From: Staphylococcus sp. NAM3COL9
Lineage (GTDB): Bacteria > Bacillota > Bacilli > Staphylococcales > Staphylococcaceae
Length of the DNA stretch: 64,000 nucleotides
NCBI RefSeq assembly: GCF_001431205.1
Contig: NZ_LGPC01000011.1
Span: 589,596 to 653,595 of the forward strand
Direction: 5' to 3'
Of the stretch, positions 9,345 to 19,045 are shown piece after piece. Each line of letters starts with the position of its first letter. Positions within the stretch are counted from its first letter, which is position 1. A model generated the notes under the pieces. It searched no databases. It worked only from the letters and a program-made list of their open reading frames with translations, and was not told where the DNA came from. Position numbers and translations under genes: made by a program.

Positions 9345-10463
9345 TTATCTTTTTTCTATTGGTTCATATTTTCTATCTGTTTCGCCAATATATTCAGCTC
9401 TTGGACGCATAATTCTGTTATCTCTATATTGTTCTAAGATATGTGCAATCCAACCAGAAGTTCTACTTACTGCAAAAATTGGAGTAAATAAATCATGCTC
9501 AATGTTCATACTATGATAAACTGTTGCACTAAAGAAATCCACATTGGCTATTAAGCCTTTTTCTTCTTTCATTTTATCAGCAATTTTAACGGAAATATCA
9601 AATAATTGACTTTGACCTGTTTCTGCTGTGATTTTTCTACTCATTTCTTTTAAGTATTTCGCTCTTGGATCACCATCTTTATACACACGGTGTCCAAAGC
9701 CCATAATTTTTTCATTATTTTCAATTTTTTTATCGATGTAATGATCAACGTCATCAATTGATTTCACTTCAGATAGCATGCTCATGACACGTTCATTTGC
9801 ACCACCATGAAGTGGACCTTTTAATGAACCAACTGCAGCAACAATACCTGAATACATATCAGATAATGATGAAACAGCACATCTTGCTGTAAATGTTGAG
9901 GCATTCAACTCATGATCTGCGTGTAATACAAGCGCTTTATTAAACGCTTCAACTTCGATATCTGTAGGTAATTCTCCTCTTAACATATATAAGAAATTTC
10001 CTGCATAATTTAAGTCGCTATTTGGTTTTACAACCTCTTTACCTTCTCTAACTCTTGCATATGCTGTAACAAGAGAAGCTATTTTAGCTTGAATACGTAT
10101 CGCACGCTCCATTGTCTGTTCATTACTTTCAGTTTCAGCATGTTCATCAAAATGGGCAATATAAGATACAGATGTTCTTAACGCTGTCATTGGATGCACA
10201 TTACTAGTAGCGTATTCTTTAAAGTGATTATACACTCTAGGGTTTAGTGTCATGTATTCAAAAAGCTTTTCTTTTAATTCTTTTAATTCTTTTTCATTAG
10301 GTAATCGGTAGTGCCATAACAAGAAGACAACTTCTTCAAACTCAGCATTTTGAGCTAAATCATCAATATCATAACCTGCATATGTTAATTGACTATCAAT
10401 GATAGAACTTACTTTAGTTTGAGATGCAATTACCCCTTCTAAACCTTTTTGTAACTCTGCCAT
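9345..10463 (-). CDS. gltA: Citrate synthase
   Basis: A 372-residue condensing enzyme that joins acetyl-CoA and oxaloacetate. The catalytic motif GFGHRVYKDGDPRA is present, with GPLHGGANE and the late Asp-containing HSMNIEHDLFTPIF region. It is first in the gltA-icd operon, 105 bp upstream of icd. A consensus-like promoter with a cre-like site at the start of transcription (10492-10540) suggests glucose repression by CcpA, as known for citZ in Bacillus. Nothing is odd. Confidence 0.96.
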   Translation of the reverse strand: MAELQKGLEGVIASQTKVSSIIDSQLTYAGYDIDDLAQNAEFEEVVFLLWHYRLPNEKELKELKEKLFEYMTLNPRVYNHFKEYATSNVHPMTALRTSVSYIAHFDEHAETESNEQTMERAIRIQAKIASLVTAYARVREGKEVVKPNSDLNYAGNFLYMLRGELPTDIEVEAFNKALVLHADHELNASTFTARCAVSSLSDMYSGIVAAVGSLKGPLHGGANERVMSMLSEVKSIDDVDHYIDKKIENNEKIMGFGHRVYKDGDPRAKYLKEMSRKITAETGQSQLFDISVKIADKMKEEKGLIANVDFFSATVYHSMNIEHDLFTPIFAVSRTSGWIAHILEQYRDNRIMRPRAEYIGETDRKYEPIEKR

Positions 10464-10491
10464 ATATAAATTCCCCTTTTCTATTTCGTTA

Positions 10492-10540
10492 TGAAATGGC
10501 TTTCATTAACCATTATATCCAACTTCGTCTCTTTTGTGAA
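10492..10540 (-). promoter_or_regulatory. gltA promoter with cre-like site at +1
   Basis: On the minus strand TTCACA (plus 10535-10540), a 17-bp spacer and TATAAT (plus 10512-10517) form a good sigma-A promoter. TGAAATGGCTTTCA at 10492-10505 matches the cre consensus at all fixed positions but one and covers roughly +7 to +20 of the predicted transcript, a geometry used for repression. Confidence 0.6.
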
Positions 10541-10757
10541 TATTTAAAGTTTAACCCTCTTGCCAAAACACTAAGAAATAAGTATTTGTTTATATACCCT
10601 TAAACACGCCATAATATGAAATGGTGTTATAACTTCATTTTAGTATGGAAAGTCTTACAGTTCAATTTTTATTACTTTTCATTTGGTTATCATTATTAAT
10701 AACTAATTATTAATGTAGTTTTATCCTTAATTTTTTTACGATTCAGTTAAATAACAG

Positions 10758-10786
10758 TTGTAATATTTTAAAGACAGTTGCATAAT
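10758..10786 (+). promoter_or_regulatory. Promoter of the amino-acid permease
   Basis: TTGTAA (10758-10763), a 17-bp spacer and CATAAT (10781-10786) lie 33 bp before the permease start. The 10541-10757 stretch is AT-rich with no other feature I can support. Confidence 0.5.
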
Positions 10787-10818
10787 AATAAAACGACAAA
10801 ATGAAGGAGTAGTAGATT

Positions 10819-12162
10819 ATGTCAAACAATGAATTACAGAGAGAACTAAGCAGTCGGCATATCCAACTGATTGCAATTGGTGGCGCAATTGGTACAGGTC
10901 TGTTTTTAGGAGCTGGTCAAACAATCGCGTTAACTGGCCCTTCTATTTTACTTACATATATCATCATTGGTTTTATGCTATTTATGTTTATGCGTGGCTT
11001 GGGAGAAATGCTTGTAACAAATACTAATTTCAAGTCTTTCGCAGATGTCACGAATCAATATATTGGTTCATTTGCGGGTTTTGTGACTGGTTGGACTTAT
11101 TGGTTGTGTTGGATTATTACTGGTATGGCTGAGGTAACTGCGGTTGCAAAATATGTAAGTTTTTGGTTTCCTCACATTCCAAATTGGATCAGTGCTTTGT
11201 TCTGTGTACTTGTACTTATGTCACTTAATTTATTAAGCGCTAAACTATTTGGTGAGTTAGAATTTTGGTTTGCAATCATTAAAATTGTAACGATTCTCGC
11301 TTTGATTGTTGTTGGTGTAATTATGATTATTATGGCCTATGATACACAATTTGGCCATGCTTCGTTATCTAATTTATACAATAATGACATATTCCCTAAA
11401 GGGATTAATGGATTTTTAATGTCATTCCAAATGGCTGTATTCTCATTTGTGGGTATTGAATTAATAGGTGTTACTGCAGGTGAAACTAAAGATCCGACTA
11501 AAACCTTACCGAAAGCAATTAATAGTGTACCTTTGCGTATATTAGTCTTTTATGTAGGCGCATTAGCTGTGATCATGTCAATCATCCCATGGGAGGCTAT
11601 CAATCCTGATGATAGTCCATTTGTTAGATTATTCGCGTTAATTGGTATTCCATTTGCAGCAGGCATTATTAATTTCGTTGTACTAACTGCAGCGGCATCT
11701 TCTTGTAATAGCGGTATTTTTTCTAACAGTCGTATGCTCTTTGGACTTTCTAATCAAAAACAAGCACCACTTTATTTTGCATCAACGAATAAAAATGGCG
11801 TTCCGCACATTGCAATATTTGTCTCCTGTGCTTTACTGATGATTGCAGCTTTATTAAACTATATTGTACCGAATGCAACACTCGTCTTCACTTATATCAC
11901 AACTGTATCTACAGTGTTGTTTTTAGCTGTTTGGGCGTTAATCATTGTTGCTTACATCAATTATACTAAACGTAACCCAGAAGCTCACAAACAGGCTAAT
12001 TTTAAATTAGTAGGTGGTAAATATATGGGTTATATCATCTTAATATTCTTCTTGTTAGTATTTTGTTTATTATTCGTAAATGCAGTTACGAGAACAGCAG
12101 TATTTTTAACTCCGATATGGTTCGTTGCCTTAAGTATAATGTACCTAAGATATAAAAAATAG
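10819..12162 (+). CDS. aapA: Amino-acid permease, APC superfamily (D-Ala/D-Ser/Gly type)
   Basis: A 447-residue membrane protein with about 12 hydrophobic segments. The N-terminus RHIQLIAIGGAIGTGLFLGAG is the substrate-binding unwound helix 1 of the APC/AAT family. PFVRLFALIGIPFAAGIINF and the following SSCNSGIFSNSRMLFGL are typical of the CycA/AapA group. The position next to gltA is shared with S. aureus, where the gene is called aapA. Substrate is inferred from family only. It has its own promoter, GGAG ribosome site and terminator, so it is a single-gene unit. Confidence 0.85.
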   Translation: MSNNELQRELSSRHIQLIAIGGAIGTGLFLGAGQTIALTGPSILLTYIIIGFMLFMFMRGLGEMLVTNTNFKSFADVTNQYIGSFAGFVTGWTYWLCWIITGMAEVTAVAKYVSFWFPHIPNWISALFCVLVLMSLNLLSAKLFGELEFWFAIIKIVTILALIVVGVIMIIMAYDTQFGHASLSNLYNNDIFPKGINGFLMSFQMAVFSFVGIELIGVTAGETKDPTKTLPKAINSVPLRILVFYVGALAVIMSIIPWEAINPDDSPFVRLFALIGIPFAAGIINFVVLTAAASSCNSGIFSNSRMLFGLSNQKQAPLYFASTNKNGVPHIAIFVSCALLMIAALLNYIVPNATLVFTYITTVSTVLFLAVWALIIVAYINYTKRNPEAHKQANFKLVGGKYMGYIILIFFLLVFCLLFVNAVTRTAVFLTPIWFVALSIMYLRYKK

Positions 12163-12201
12163 CACGTACTCAAGATAAATAAAAAAGAGCGTTTCAAAAT
12201 G

Positions 12202-12250
12202 AACTATCCATACATATTGGTTCGCAAGCAATGTGTATGGATAGTTTTTA
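12202..12250 (+). terminator. aapA terminator
   Basis: A long stem (about 15 bp, AACTATCCATACA with TGTGTATGGATAGTT) is followed by TTTTTATAAT. It lies 40 bp past the permease stop. Confidence 0.8.
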
Positions 12251-12306
12251 TAATGATTAAAAACATGAGTACTTAATAACCTTATATAAAGTTGGGTTAA
12301 AATTAA

Positions 12307-12349
12307 AAAAGAGAGTTAACTGAATTTTAACTTCAGTTAACTCTCTTTT
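12307..12349 (-). terminator. pfkA-pyk terminator
   Basis: A perfect 18-bp stem (12307-12324 with 12332-12349, core GAGAGTTAACTGAA) is flanked by A and T runs. It sits 60 bp past the pyk stop and can work in both directions. Confidence 0.85.
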
Positions 12350-12408
12350 ACTTTTAGTAATTTAAATAGGAATTTACAACTACTTATTAGTTTATATTCG
12401 TAATTCTA

Positions 12409-14169
12409 TTATAGAACGTTAGCATAACCTTCGAAGATTTTACCTTGATTTGCATCAATAGTAACTAAAACATCATTTTGTATTTCTTTAGTTGCGTTTT
12501 CAACACCAACAACTGTAGGAATACCTTTTTCTAAACCAATAATTGCACTTGGTGAAGTAATGCCATTTTCTTCTGTGATTAAACCAATTGCATTTTCGAT
12601 ATAAGGTACAAGTGTTTCGTCTACTGAAGACGTTACAATAATAGTTTCAGATAAATCTTTACCTTCTAACTCACTTGCATTATTAACAACAAGTGTTTGA
12701 CCAACAACCGAATTTCTACCAATACCTTGGCCTTTTGCAAGTTCATCTCCTACTAAATGCAATTTCATCATGTTAGTAGTACCTTTTTCACCTGTTGGCA
12801 CACCAGCAGTGATAATAATTAAATCACCATTTTGAACTTTTTCTGTTTCAACTGCAGTAGCTACAGCATTATTTAATAATGCATCTGTAGTTTTACGTCC
12901 TTCTTTAATTACTGGGTGAATTCCCCAAACTAGCGCACATTGGCGTGCAGTTTCTGGATTAGGTGTTACTGCGATAATGTCTGATTGAGGACGATATTTA
13001 GAAATCGTACGTGCAGTTGAACCACTTTCTGTAGCAGCAACAATTGCTTTTACATTTAAGTTTAATGCTGTATGTGCAACTGAAACACCAATTGCATTAA
13101 CTAGTGACGTTTCTACTAATTTAGTGCGGTCTGATAATAATTTTTTATAATCTTGTGCACCTTCAGCAGAAACTGCGATATTACGCATTGTTTTAACTGC
13201 TTCTTCAGGATAAAGTCCAGCAGCTGTTTCACCAGAAAGCATTACTGCATCTGTACCATCATATATTGCGTTGGCAACATCACTTGCTTCGGCACGTGTA
13301 GCACGTGGGTTTCTTTGCATAGAATCAAGCATTTGAGTCGCAGTAATAACAGGTTTACCTAATTTATTACATTGTCTGATTAGATCTTTTTGCACCATAG
13401 GTACTGATTCTGGTGGAATTTCAACACCCATGTCACCGCGTGCAACCATTAAACCATCTGAAACTTCAAGAATACCTTTGATATTATCGATACCTTCTTG
13501 ATTTTCAATTTTAGGTATAATACTGATTGTTGTATTTTTTTGTGCTTCAAGTAATTTACGGATATCTAGTACATCACTTGGACGACGTACAAAACTAGCT
13601 GCGATAAAATCAACGCCTTCGCTAATACCAAAATTAATATCTTCAGCATCTTTATCAGTAATACCAGGTAAATTTACTTTAACGCCTGGTAAGTTAACAC
13701 CTTTTTTATTTTTTAATTCGCCAGTGTTTAATACATCACAAACAACTTCACCATTATCTTTGTCGATACGTTTAACTTGCAATTCAATTAAACCATCATC
13801 TAATAAAATATATGACCCTTCTTCTACATCATTGATTAAATTATCATAAGTTACTGAGAATTTTTCAGGTGTACCTTCTACTTCTGTCATGCTTACTATG
13901 ACTTCAGTATCTCTTTTAAGTTCAATACCGCCATCTTTCATACTATGTGTACGAATTTCAGGTCCTTTAGTATCAAGTAAGATTGCAACAGTTTTATCTA
14001 ATTTTTTAGATACTTTGCGAATCGAATCAATTCTTGCTTTATGTTCTGCATGATCACCATGTGAAAAGTTTAAACGGGCAACATTCATTCCGGCGTTCAC
14101 TAATTTCTCAAGCATTTCTTCCGATTCTGACGCTGGTCCAATAGTACAAACAATTTTAGTTTTTCTCAT
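12409..14169 (-). CDS. pyk: Pyruvate kinase
   Basis: This 586-residue enzyme converts phosphoenolpyruvate and ADP to pyruvate and ATP. The catalytic barrel and B domain hold [22 protein letters not shown] and the signature TQMLDSM. Like Bacillus and Staphylococcus enzymes it carries an extra C-terminal domain (about 475-586) resembling the phosphohistidine domain of PEP-utilising enzymes ([10 protein letters not shown]). The swivelling domain's active histidine is absent there. I chose the ATG at 14167-14169 behind GGAGG; the longer reading starts inside that ribosome site. It is 20 bp after pfkA, forming a pfkA-pyk operon. Confidence 0.96.
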   Translation of the reverse strand: MRKTKIVCTIGPASESEEMLEKLVNAGMNVARLNFSHGDHAEHKARIDSIRKVSKKLDKTVAILLDTKGPEIRTHSMKDGGIELKRDTEVIVSMTEVEGTPEKFSVTYDNLINDVEEGSYILLDDGLIELQVKRIDKDNGEVVCDVLNTGELKNKKGVNLPGVKVNLPGITDKDAEDINFGISEGVDFIAASFVRRPSDVLDIRKLLEAQKNTTISIIPKIENQEGIDNIKGILEVSDGLMVARGDMGVEIPPESVPMVQKDLIRQCNKLGKPVITATQMLDSMQRNPRATRAEASDVANAIYDGTDAVMLSGETAAGLYPEEAVKTMRNIAVSAEGAQDYKKLLSDRTKLVETSLVNAIGVSVAHTALNLNVKAIVAATESGSTARTISKYRPQSDIIAVTPNPETARQCALVWGIHPVIKEGRKTTDALLNNAVATAVETEKVQNGDLIIITAGVPTGEKGTTNMMKLHLVGDELAKGQGIGRNSVVGQTLVVNNASELEGKDLSETIIVTSSVDETLVPYIENAIGLITEENGITSPSAIIGLEKGIPTVVGVENATKEIQNDVLVTIDANQGKIFEGYANVL

Positions 14170-14189
14170 TAATAATGCCTCCAAGTATT

Positions 14190-15191
<1,002 letters not shown>

Positions 15192-15246
15192 CTAAAAATA
15201 CCATAAATTATACAATGGTGCCATTAAAATGAGGATTTGTGCCGAA

Positions 15247-15301
15247 TGTAAACGTTTTAAATTAATCTAGACTATTAAATTTTATATAGTAAGCGTTTAC
15301 T
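15247..15301 (-). promoter_or_regulatory. Two cre-like sites in the pfkA promoter region
   Basis: TGTAAACGTTTTAA (15247-15260) has one mismatch to the cre consensus and overlaps a minus-strand TTTACA -35 candidate. AGTAAGCGTTTACT (15288-15301) lies 41 bp further upstream within a 16-bp near-palindrome. No other regulatory signal was recognised. Confidence 0.45.
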
Positions 15302-15362
15302 ATGATTTTTCGGCAAAAATGAAATGAGCGTTCTTTTGTATTTACCTTTAAATTATATTTCT

Positions 15363-15386
15363 TAAACAATACATTTATTGTTTAAA
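15363..15386. repeat. Perfect 9-bp inverted repeat
   Basis: TTAAACAAT and ATTGTTTAA are separated by six bases in the pfkA-accA gap. No T-run follows on either strand, so it is not clearly a terminator. Its role is unknown. Confidence 0.4.
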
Positions 15387-15412
15387 TAAATATAGGGTAT
15401 GGCAAGGAAGTA

Positions 15413-15486
15413 AGACAGAAATCAAAAAATTAATTTCGTAATCTCGCCTCCATAAGTTATACAAGTGTTGAAACGCTTGCATAAGA
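15413..15486. repeat. Dispersed staphylococcal-type intergenic repeat, copy 1
   Basis: The stretch TTTCGTAATCTCGCC, CCATAAG, a small hairpin CAAGTG-TTGAAA-CGCTTG (15462-15479) and CATAAGA is shared with 36328-36397. It begins near AAGACAGAAATC, resembling the gggacagaaat intergenic repeats I remember from staphylococci. A further hairpin, AAGAACTGCT with AGCAGTTCTT (15483-15492 and 15511-15520), follows directly. Confidence 0.5.
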
Positions 15487-15605
15487 ACTGCTTGGCATCA
15501 TATATAATGTAGCAGTTCTTTAAAAGCTTGAAACAAGTGCGTTTATATATCAAAGCGCTATTGTTAATATAACATTTGGTCTACTCAATCTACTTGTCTA
15601 TAACT

Positions 15606-15669
15606 ATAAAAAATAGCTGTGAAGAAATCTATCGTCATAGATTTCTTCACAGCTAATCTTAGTGTGTTT
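15606..15669 (-). terminator. accDA terminator; dispersed palindromic repeat, copy 1
   Basis: A perfect 18-bp stem starts AGCTGTGAAGAAATC at 15615 and ends at 15654, with loop CGTC. It lies just past the accA stop and is followed by a T-run on the minus strand. An almost identical element, including the flanks, sits at 56255-56318 past fhs. The two stems differ by one compensatory pair (G-C against A-T). Confidence 0.8.
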
Positions 15670-15673
15670 ATTA

Positions 15674-16618
15674 TTATTCGTGATATGATCCAATATTTCT
15701 AAATTTTGCATATCGGTCATCAACAAGTTTTTGTTTACTTAGCTGACTTAATTCTGATAAATAATATTCAAAACCTTTTTTGATATTTTGTGCTTGGATT
15801 TCAACATCATGGTGTGCCCCACCTAATGGCTCTTTAATTACATCATCAGCTATATTGAGTTCACGTAAATCTTCAGCAGTAATCTTCATTGTTTCTGCAG
15901 CAATTTTTGCGAGATTGCTGTCTTTCCATAACAGTGCAGACGCACCTTCAGGTGAAATAACTGAATACGTACTATTTTCAAGCATCAATATACGATTTGT
16001 AATACCTAAACCTAAAGCTCCGCCACTACCGCCTTCACCAATCACAATAGAAATGATTGGTACTGTTAACGAAGCCATTTCGACTAAGTTTCTAGCAATA
16101 GATTCACTTTGCCCACGTTCTTCTGCTGCTTTACCTGGATAAGCACCTTTAGTATCGATAAAAGTAATAATAGGTCGATTGAATTTTTCTGCCTGTTTCA
16201 TCAATCTAATTGCTTTTCTATAACCTTCTGGATGTGCCATACCAAAATTACGATAAATATTATCTTTGGTGTCTTTACCACGTTGTTGTCCAACTACAGT
16301 AACTGCTTGGCCATTCAAATAACCAATACCACCAATCATTGCAGGGTCATCTCTGTAATTCCTATCACCATGAAGTTCCATAAATGAGTCAAATATATAA
16401 GGTATGTAATCTAAAGATGTAGGTCTTTCTTGTAAACGTGCTAATTGCACACGATCCCATGGTTTAAGGTTTGTATATACCTTTTCAGTCTCTCTCTCTA
16501 AAGAAGCTTCAAGCATATCAATTTCTTCTTGCAGATCTACATCATTCTTCTCTTGAGATTCTTTTAATGATTCGATTTTATTTTCTATTTCAAAAAGCGG
16601 CTTTTCAAAATCAAGCAT
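15674..16618 (-). CDS. accA: Acetyl-CoA carboxylase carboxyltransferase subunit alpha
   Basis: The 314-residue alpha subunit of the carboxyltransferase that, with AccD, moves CO2 from biotin to acetyl-CoA to form malonyl-CoA. The carboxyltransferase fold shows [19 protein letters not shown] and the oxyanion-hole glycines in [13 protein letters not shown]. The N-terminal coiled region (about 1-60) is normal. Its start overlaps the accD stop by 8 bp, giving coupled synthesis of the two subunits in equal amounts. Confidence 0.97.
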   Translation of the reverse strand: MLDFEKPLFEIENKIESLKESQEKNDVDLQEEIDMLEASLERETEKVYTNLKPWDRVQLARLQERPTSLDYIPYIFDSFMELHGDRNYRDDPAMIGGIGYLNGQAVTVVGQQRGKDTKDNIYRNFGMAHPEGYRKAIRLMKQAEKFNRPIITFIDTKGAYPGKAAEERGQSESIARNLVEMASLTVPIISIVIGEGGSGGALGLGITNRILMLENSTYSVISPEGASALLWKDSNLAKIAAETMKITAEDLRELNIADDVIKEPLGGAHHDVEIQAQNIKKGFEYYLSELSQLSKQKLVDDRYAKFRNIGSYHE

Positions 16619-17477
16619 TTGTTTTCACCTCTTGGTGCATTTTTAAGATACTAGATAACGTTGCTTTCATTTCTTTTCTATGTACTACTTTATCTAATTG
16701 GCCATGTTCTAATAAAAATTCTGCAGTTTGGAAATCATCTGGTAATTTTTCATTAATAGTTTGTTCAATGACACGTCTCCCAGCAAATCCAATTAACGCT
16801 TTGGGTTCACTAAGATTGATATCACCTACAGAAGCAAAGCTTGCAGAAACACCACCAGTAGTTGGATTAGTAATGTAAGAAATATACAATAACCCAGCAT
16901 CCGCGTGTTTCTTCAATGTCACACTCGTTTTACCCATTTGCATTAACGATATGATACCTTCTTGCATCCTAGCTCCGCCACTTGCTGAAAATAAAATAAA
17001 TGGCAAACGATTTTCAATACAATGCTCAATAATTCTACAAATTTTCTCGCCTACTACAGAACCCATGCTGCCCATTCTAAATCTAGCATCCATAACAGCA
17101 ACACCATAACTTATACCTTCTAAATTTGCCGTTCCAGTTACTACTGCTTCGTTTAGCTCAGTTTTTTGTCGATCTTTTTGGATTTTTTCTTCATAACTTG
17201 GGAAGTCCAATGGGTTTGCTGAGGTCATGCCACTATCAAATTCTTTAAATGTACCTTCGTCAGAAATAGCTTCAATACGTTTATAAGCTGTAAGCGAAAT
17301 ATGATGATCACAGTTAAAACAAACGTTTAAGTTTTCAGCTAATTCTTTCGTATACATAATTTTTTTACATTTAGGACATTTCGTCATAATACCTGCTGGA
17401 ACATCACTTTGTTTTGAATCCGATACGGTCACGTACTTTTTCTTTTTACTACTTCTATTGAAAAAATCTTTAAACAT
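16611..17477 (-). CDS. accD: Acetyl-CoA carboxylase carboxyltransferase subunit beta
   Basis: The 288-residue beta subunit carries the zinc ribbon with Cys34, Cys37, Cys53 and Cys56 (CPKC and CFNC). The carboxyltransferase core includes MDSRFRMG-type sequence (here [14 protein letters not shown]) and [13 protein letters not shown] chose the ATG at 17475-17477 behind GGAGGT at 7-nt spacing, giving MFKDFFNR as in relatives. It lies 80 bp after the malic enzyme gene on the same strand, so malic enzyme-accD-accA is a likely unit supplying NADPH and malonyl-CoA for lipid synthesis (inference). Confidence 0.96.
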   Translation of the reverse strand: MFKDFFNRSSKKKKYVTVSDSKQSDVPAGIMTKCPKCKKIMYTKELAENLNVCFNCDHHISLTAYKRIEAISDEGTFKEFDSGMTSANPLDFPSYEEKIQKDRQKTELNEAVVTGTANLEGISYGVAVMDARFRMGSMGSVVGEKICRIIEHCIENRLPFILFSASGGARMQEGIISLMQMGKTSVTLKKHADAGLLYISYITNPTTGGVSASFASVGDINLSEPKALIGFAGRRVIEQTINEKLPDDFQTAEFLLEHGQLDKVVHRKEMKATLSSILKMHQEVKTNA

Positions 17478-17557
17478 TGGTAAACCTCCACATAAATATC
17501 GCAATCTTTCTCTATACTTAACTGTAAGTTACGTATTGAGTTCAGTATTAACGAATA

Positions 17558-18790
17558 TTATTTATCTAAATCTGTTAATTTCATTGTCTTTTCATAAATT
17601 TCCTCTGGATTCACATCACTTCTAGCAACACCAGACTCCATCGCTGCTTTTGCAACTTCTTTTGCGACTGACGGTGCTACACGCTTATCAAACGGTCCAG
17701 GAATACAATAATCAGGGTTCAATTCTTCTGGATTAATTAAATTAGCAATCGCTTCAACCGCAGCCTGCTTCATTGCCTCATTAATTTGCGTTGCTTCTAC
17801 ATCTAAAGCACCTCTGAATATACCTGGAAATGCTAAGACATTATTAATTTGATTTGGAAAATCTGAACGACCTGTACCTATTACTTTTGCACCTGCTGCT
17901 TTAGCAACATCTGGCTGAATTTCTGGGTCAGGGTTTGCCATAGCAAAGATAATAGGATCATCAGCCATAGATTCAACCATCTCTTTTGTTAATAAATCTG
18001 CAACAGAAACGCCTATAAATACGTCAGCATCTCTAATGACATCATTTAAGCTACCCTCAATTTTTTCTCTATTAGTCCACTTAGCTACGTATGCTTTTGT
18101 ATCATTCATACCGAAAGCGCGTCCTTCAAAAATAGCACCTTTAGAATCACACATAATCATATCTCGAACACCATAAGAATATAATAATTTAACGATAGCC
18201 ATACCAGCTGCACCAGCACCATTGAGAACGACCTTAATGTCTGATAAATCTTTATCCACTATTCTTAAGGCATTGATCATACCAGCTACTGTTACGATTC
18301 CTGTACCATGTTGATCATCATGAAATACTGGTATTTTAGTTTCTTTTTTTAAACGCTCTTCAATTTCAAAACAGCGTGGTGCTGAAATATCTTCTAAGTT
18401 AATGCCACCATAATTCGGTTCTAATAATTTCACAGTATTAACTATATCATCTGTATCTGTAGTATTTAATGCAATAGGTACACCATCGATACCAGAAAAG
18501 CTTTTAAATAGTACTGCTTTCCCTTCCATTACTGGAATACTCGCTTCAGCACCAATATTGCCTAATCCTAAAACAGCTGTGCCATCTGTTACAACAGCAA
18601 CAGTATTGCCTTTCATGGTATACTCAAAAACTTTTCTAGAATCTTCATGTATTTCTTTACAAGGCTCTGCAACACCTGGTGAATAAGCTAAACTTAATTC
18701 TTCTTTATTGGTAACTTGGACCTTTGGTGTTACTTCCAACTTACCTTGATTTCGTCTATGCATTTCTAATGCTTCGTCTCTCAATGTCAT
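17558..18790 (-). CDS. Malic enzyme (NAD(P)-dependent malate dehydrogenase, decarboxylating)
   Basis: A 410-residue soluble malic enzyme making pyruvate and CO2 from malate. Visible are SPGVAEPCKEI, the catalytic VVTDGTAVLGLGNIG, the metal site FHDDQHGTG and the nucleotide fold VVLNGAGAAGMA. It is the short bacterial form without a phosphotransacetylase tail. Cofactor preference cannot be read reliably. It precedes accD-accA. A perfect 18-bp inverted repeat lies in its upstream region. Confidence 0.92.
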   Translation of the reverse strand: MTLRDEALEMHRRNQGKLEVTPKVQVTNKEELSLAYSPGVAEPCKEIHEDSRKVFEYTMKGNTVAVVTDGTAVLGLGNIGAEASIPVMEGKAVLFKSFSGIDGVPIALNTTDTDDIVNTVKLLEPNYGGINLEDISAPRCFEIEERLKKETKIPVFHDDQHGTGIVTVAGMINALRIVDKDLSDIKVVLNGAGAAGMAIVKLLYSYGVRDMIMCDSKGAIFEGRAFGMNDTKAYVAKWTNREKIEGSLNDVIRDADVFIGVSVADLLTKEMVESMADDPIIFAMANPDPEIQPDVAKAAGAKVIGTGRSDFPNQINNVLAFPGIFRGALDVEATQINEAMKQAAVEAIANLINPEELNPDYCIPGPFDKRVAPSVAKEVAKAAMESGVARSDVNPEEIYEKTMKLTDLDK

Positions 18791-18834
18791 GTAAATCTAC
18801 CCCTTTACATTCAACTAGTATAAAAATCAGTTCA

Positions 18835-18932
18835 TATATATTTTTATTACAATCTAACTCAAATTACAAATGATATTACTAACAAGATGTCGATTTCACT
18901 CATAAAGTTAATATTTGTAATAAAAATATATA
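18835..18932. repeat. Perfect 18-bp inverted repeat upstream of the malic enzyme gene
   Basis: TATATATTTTTATTACAA (18835-18852) and its exact reverse complement (18915-18932) are separated by 62 bp, 45 bp before the malic enzyme start. There is further partial pairing outside the arms (AAATCA with TGATTT). The spacing is too long for a simple terminator. It could pair two operator sites; no binding protein is recognised. Confidence 0.6.
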
Positions 18933-18970
18933 GATTGATTTGACATTAAATAATTATTAACTTTAATTTA

Positions 18971-19015
18971 GTTAAAATTAAAACTGACGGCAAGTTTATC
19001 CTTAACCATCAGTTT
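18971..19015 (-). terminator. dnaE operon terminator
   Basis: AAACTGACGG (18981-18990) pairs with CCATCAGTTT (19006-19015) with one wobble on the minus strand, followed by TTTTAATTTTAA. It lies 30 bp after the dnaE stop. Confidence 0.7.
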
Positions 19016-19045
19016 ACTATACCATAGTTCATAGCGCTATTAAAG

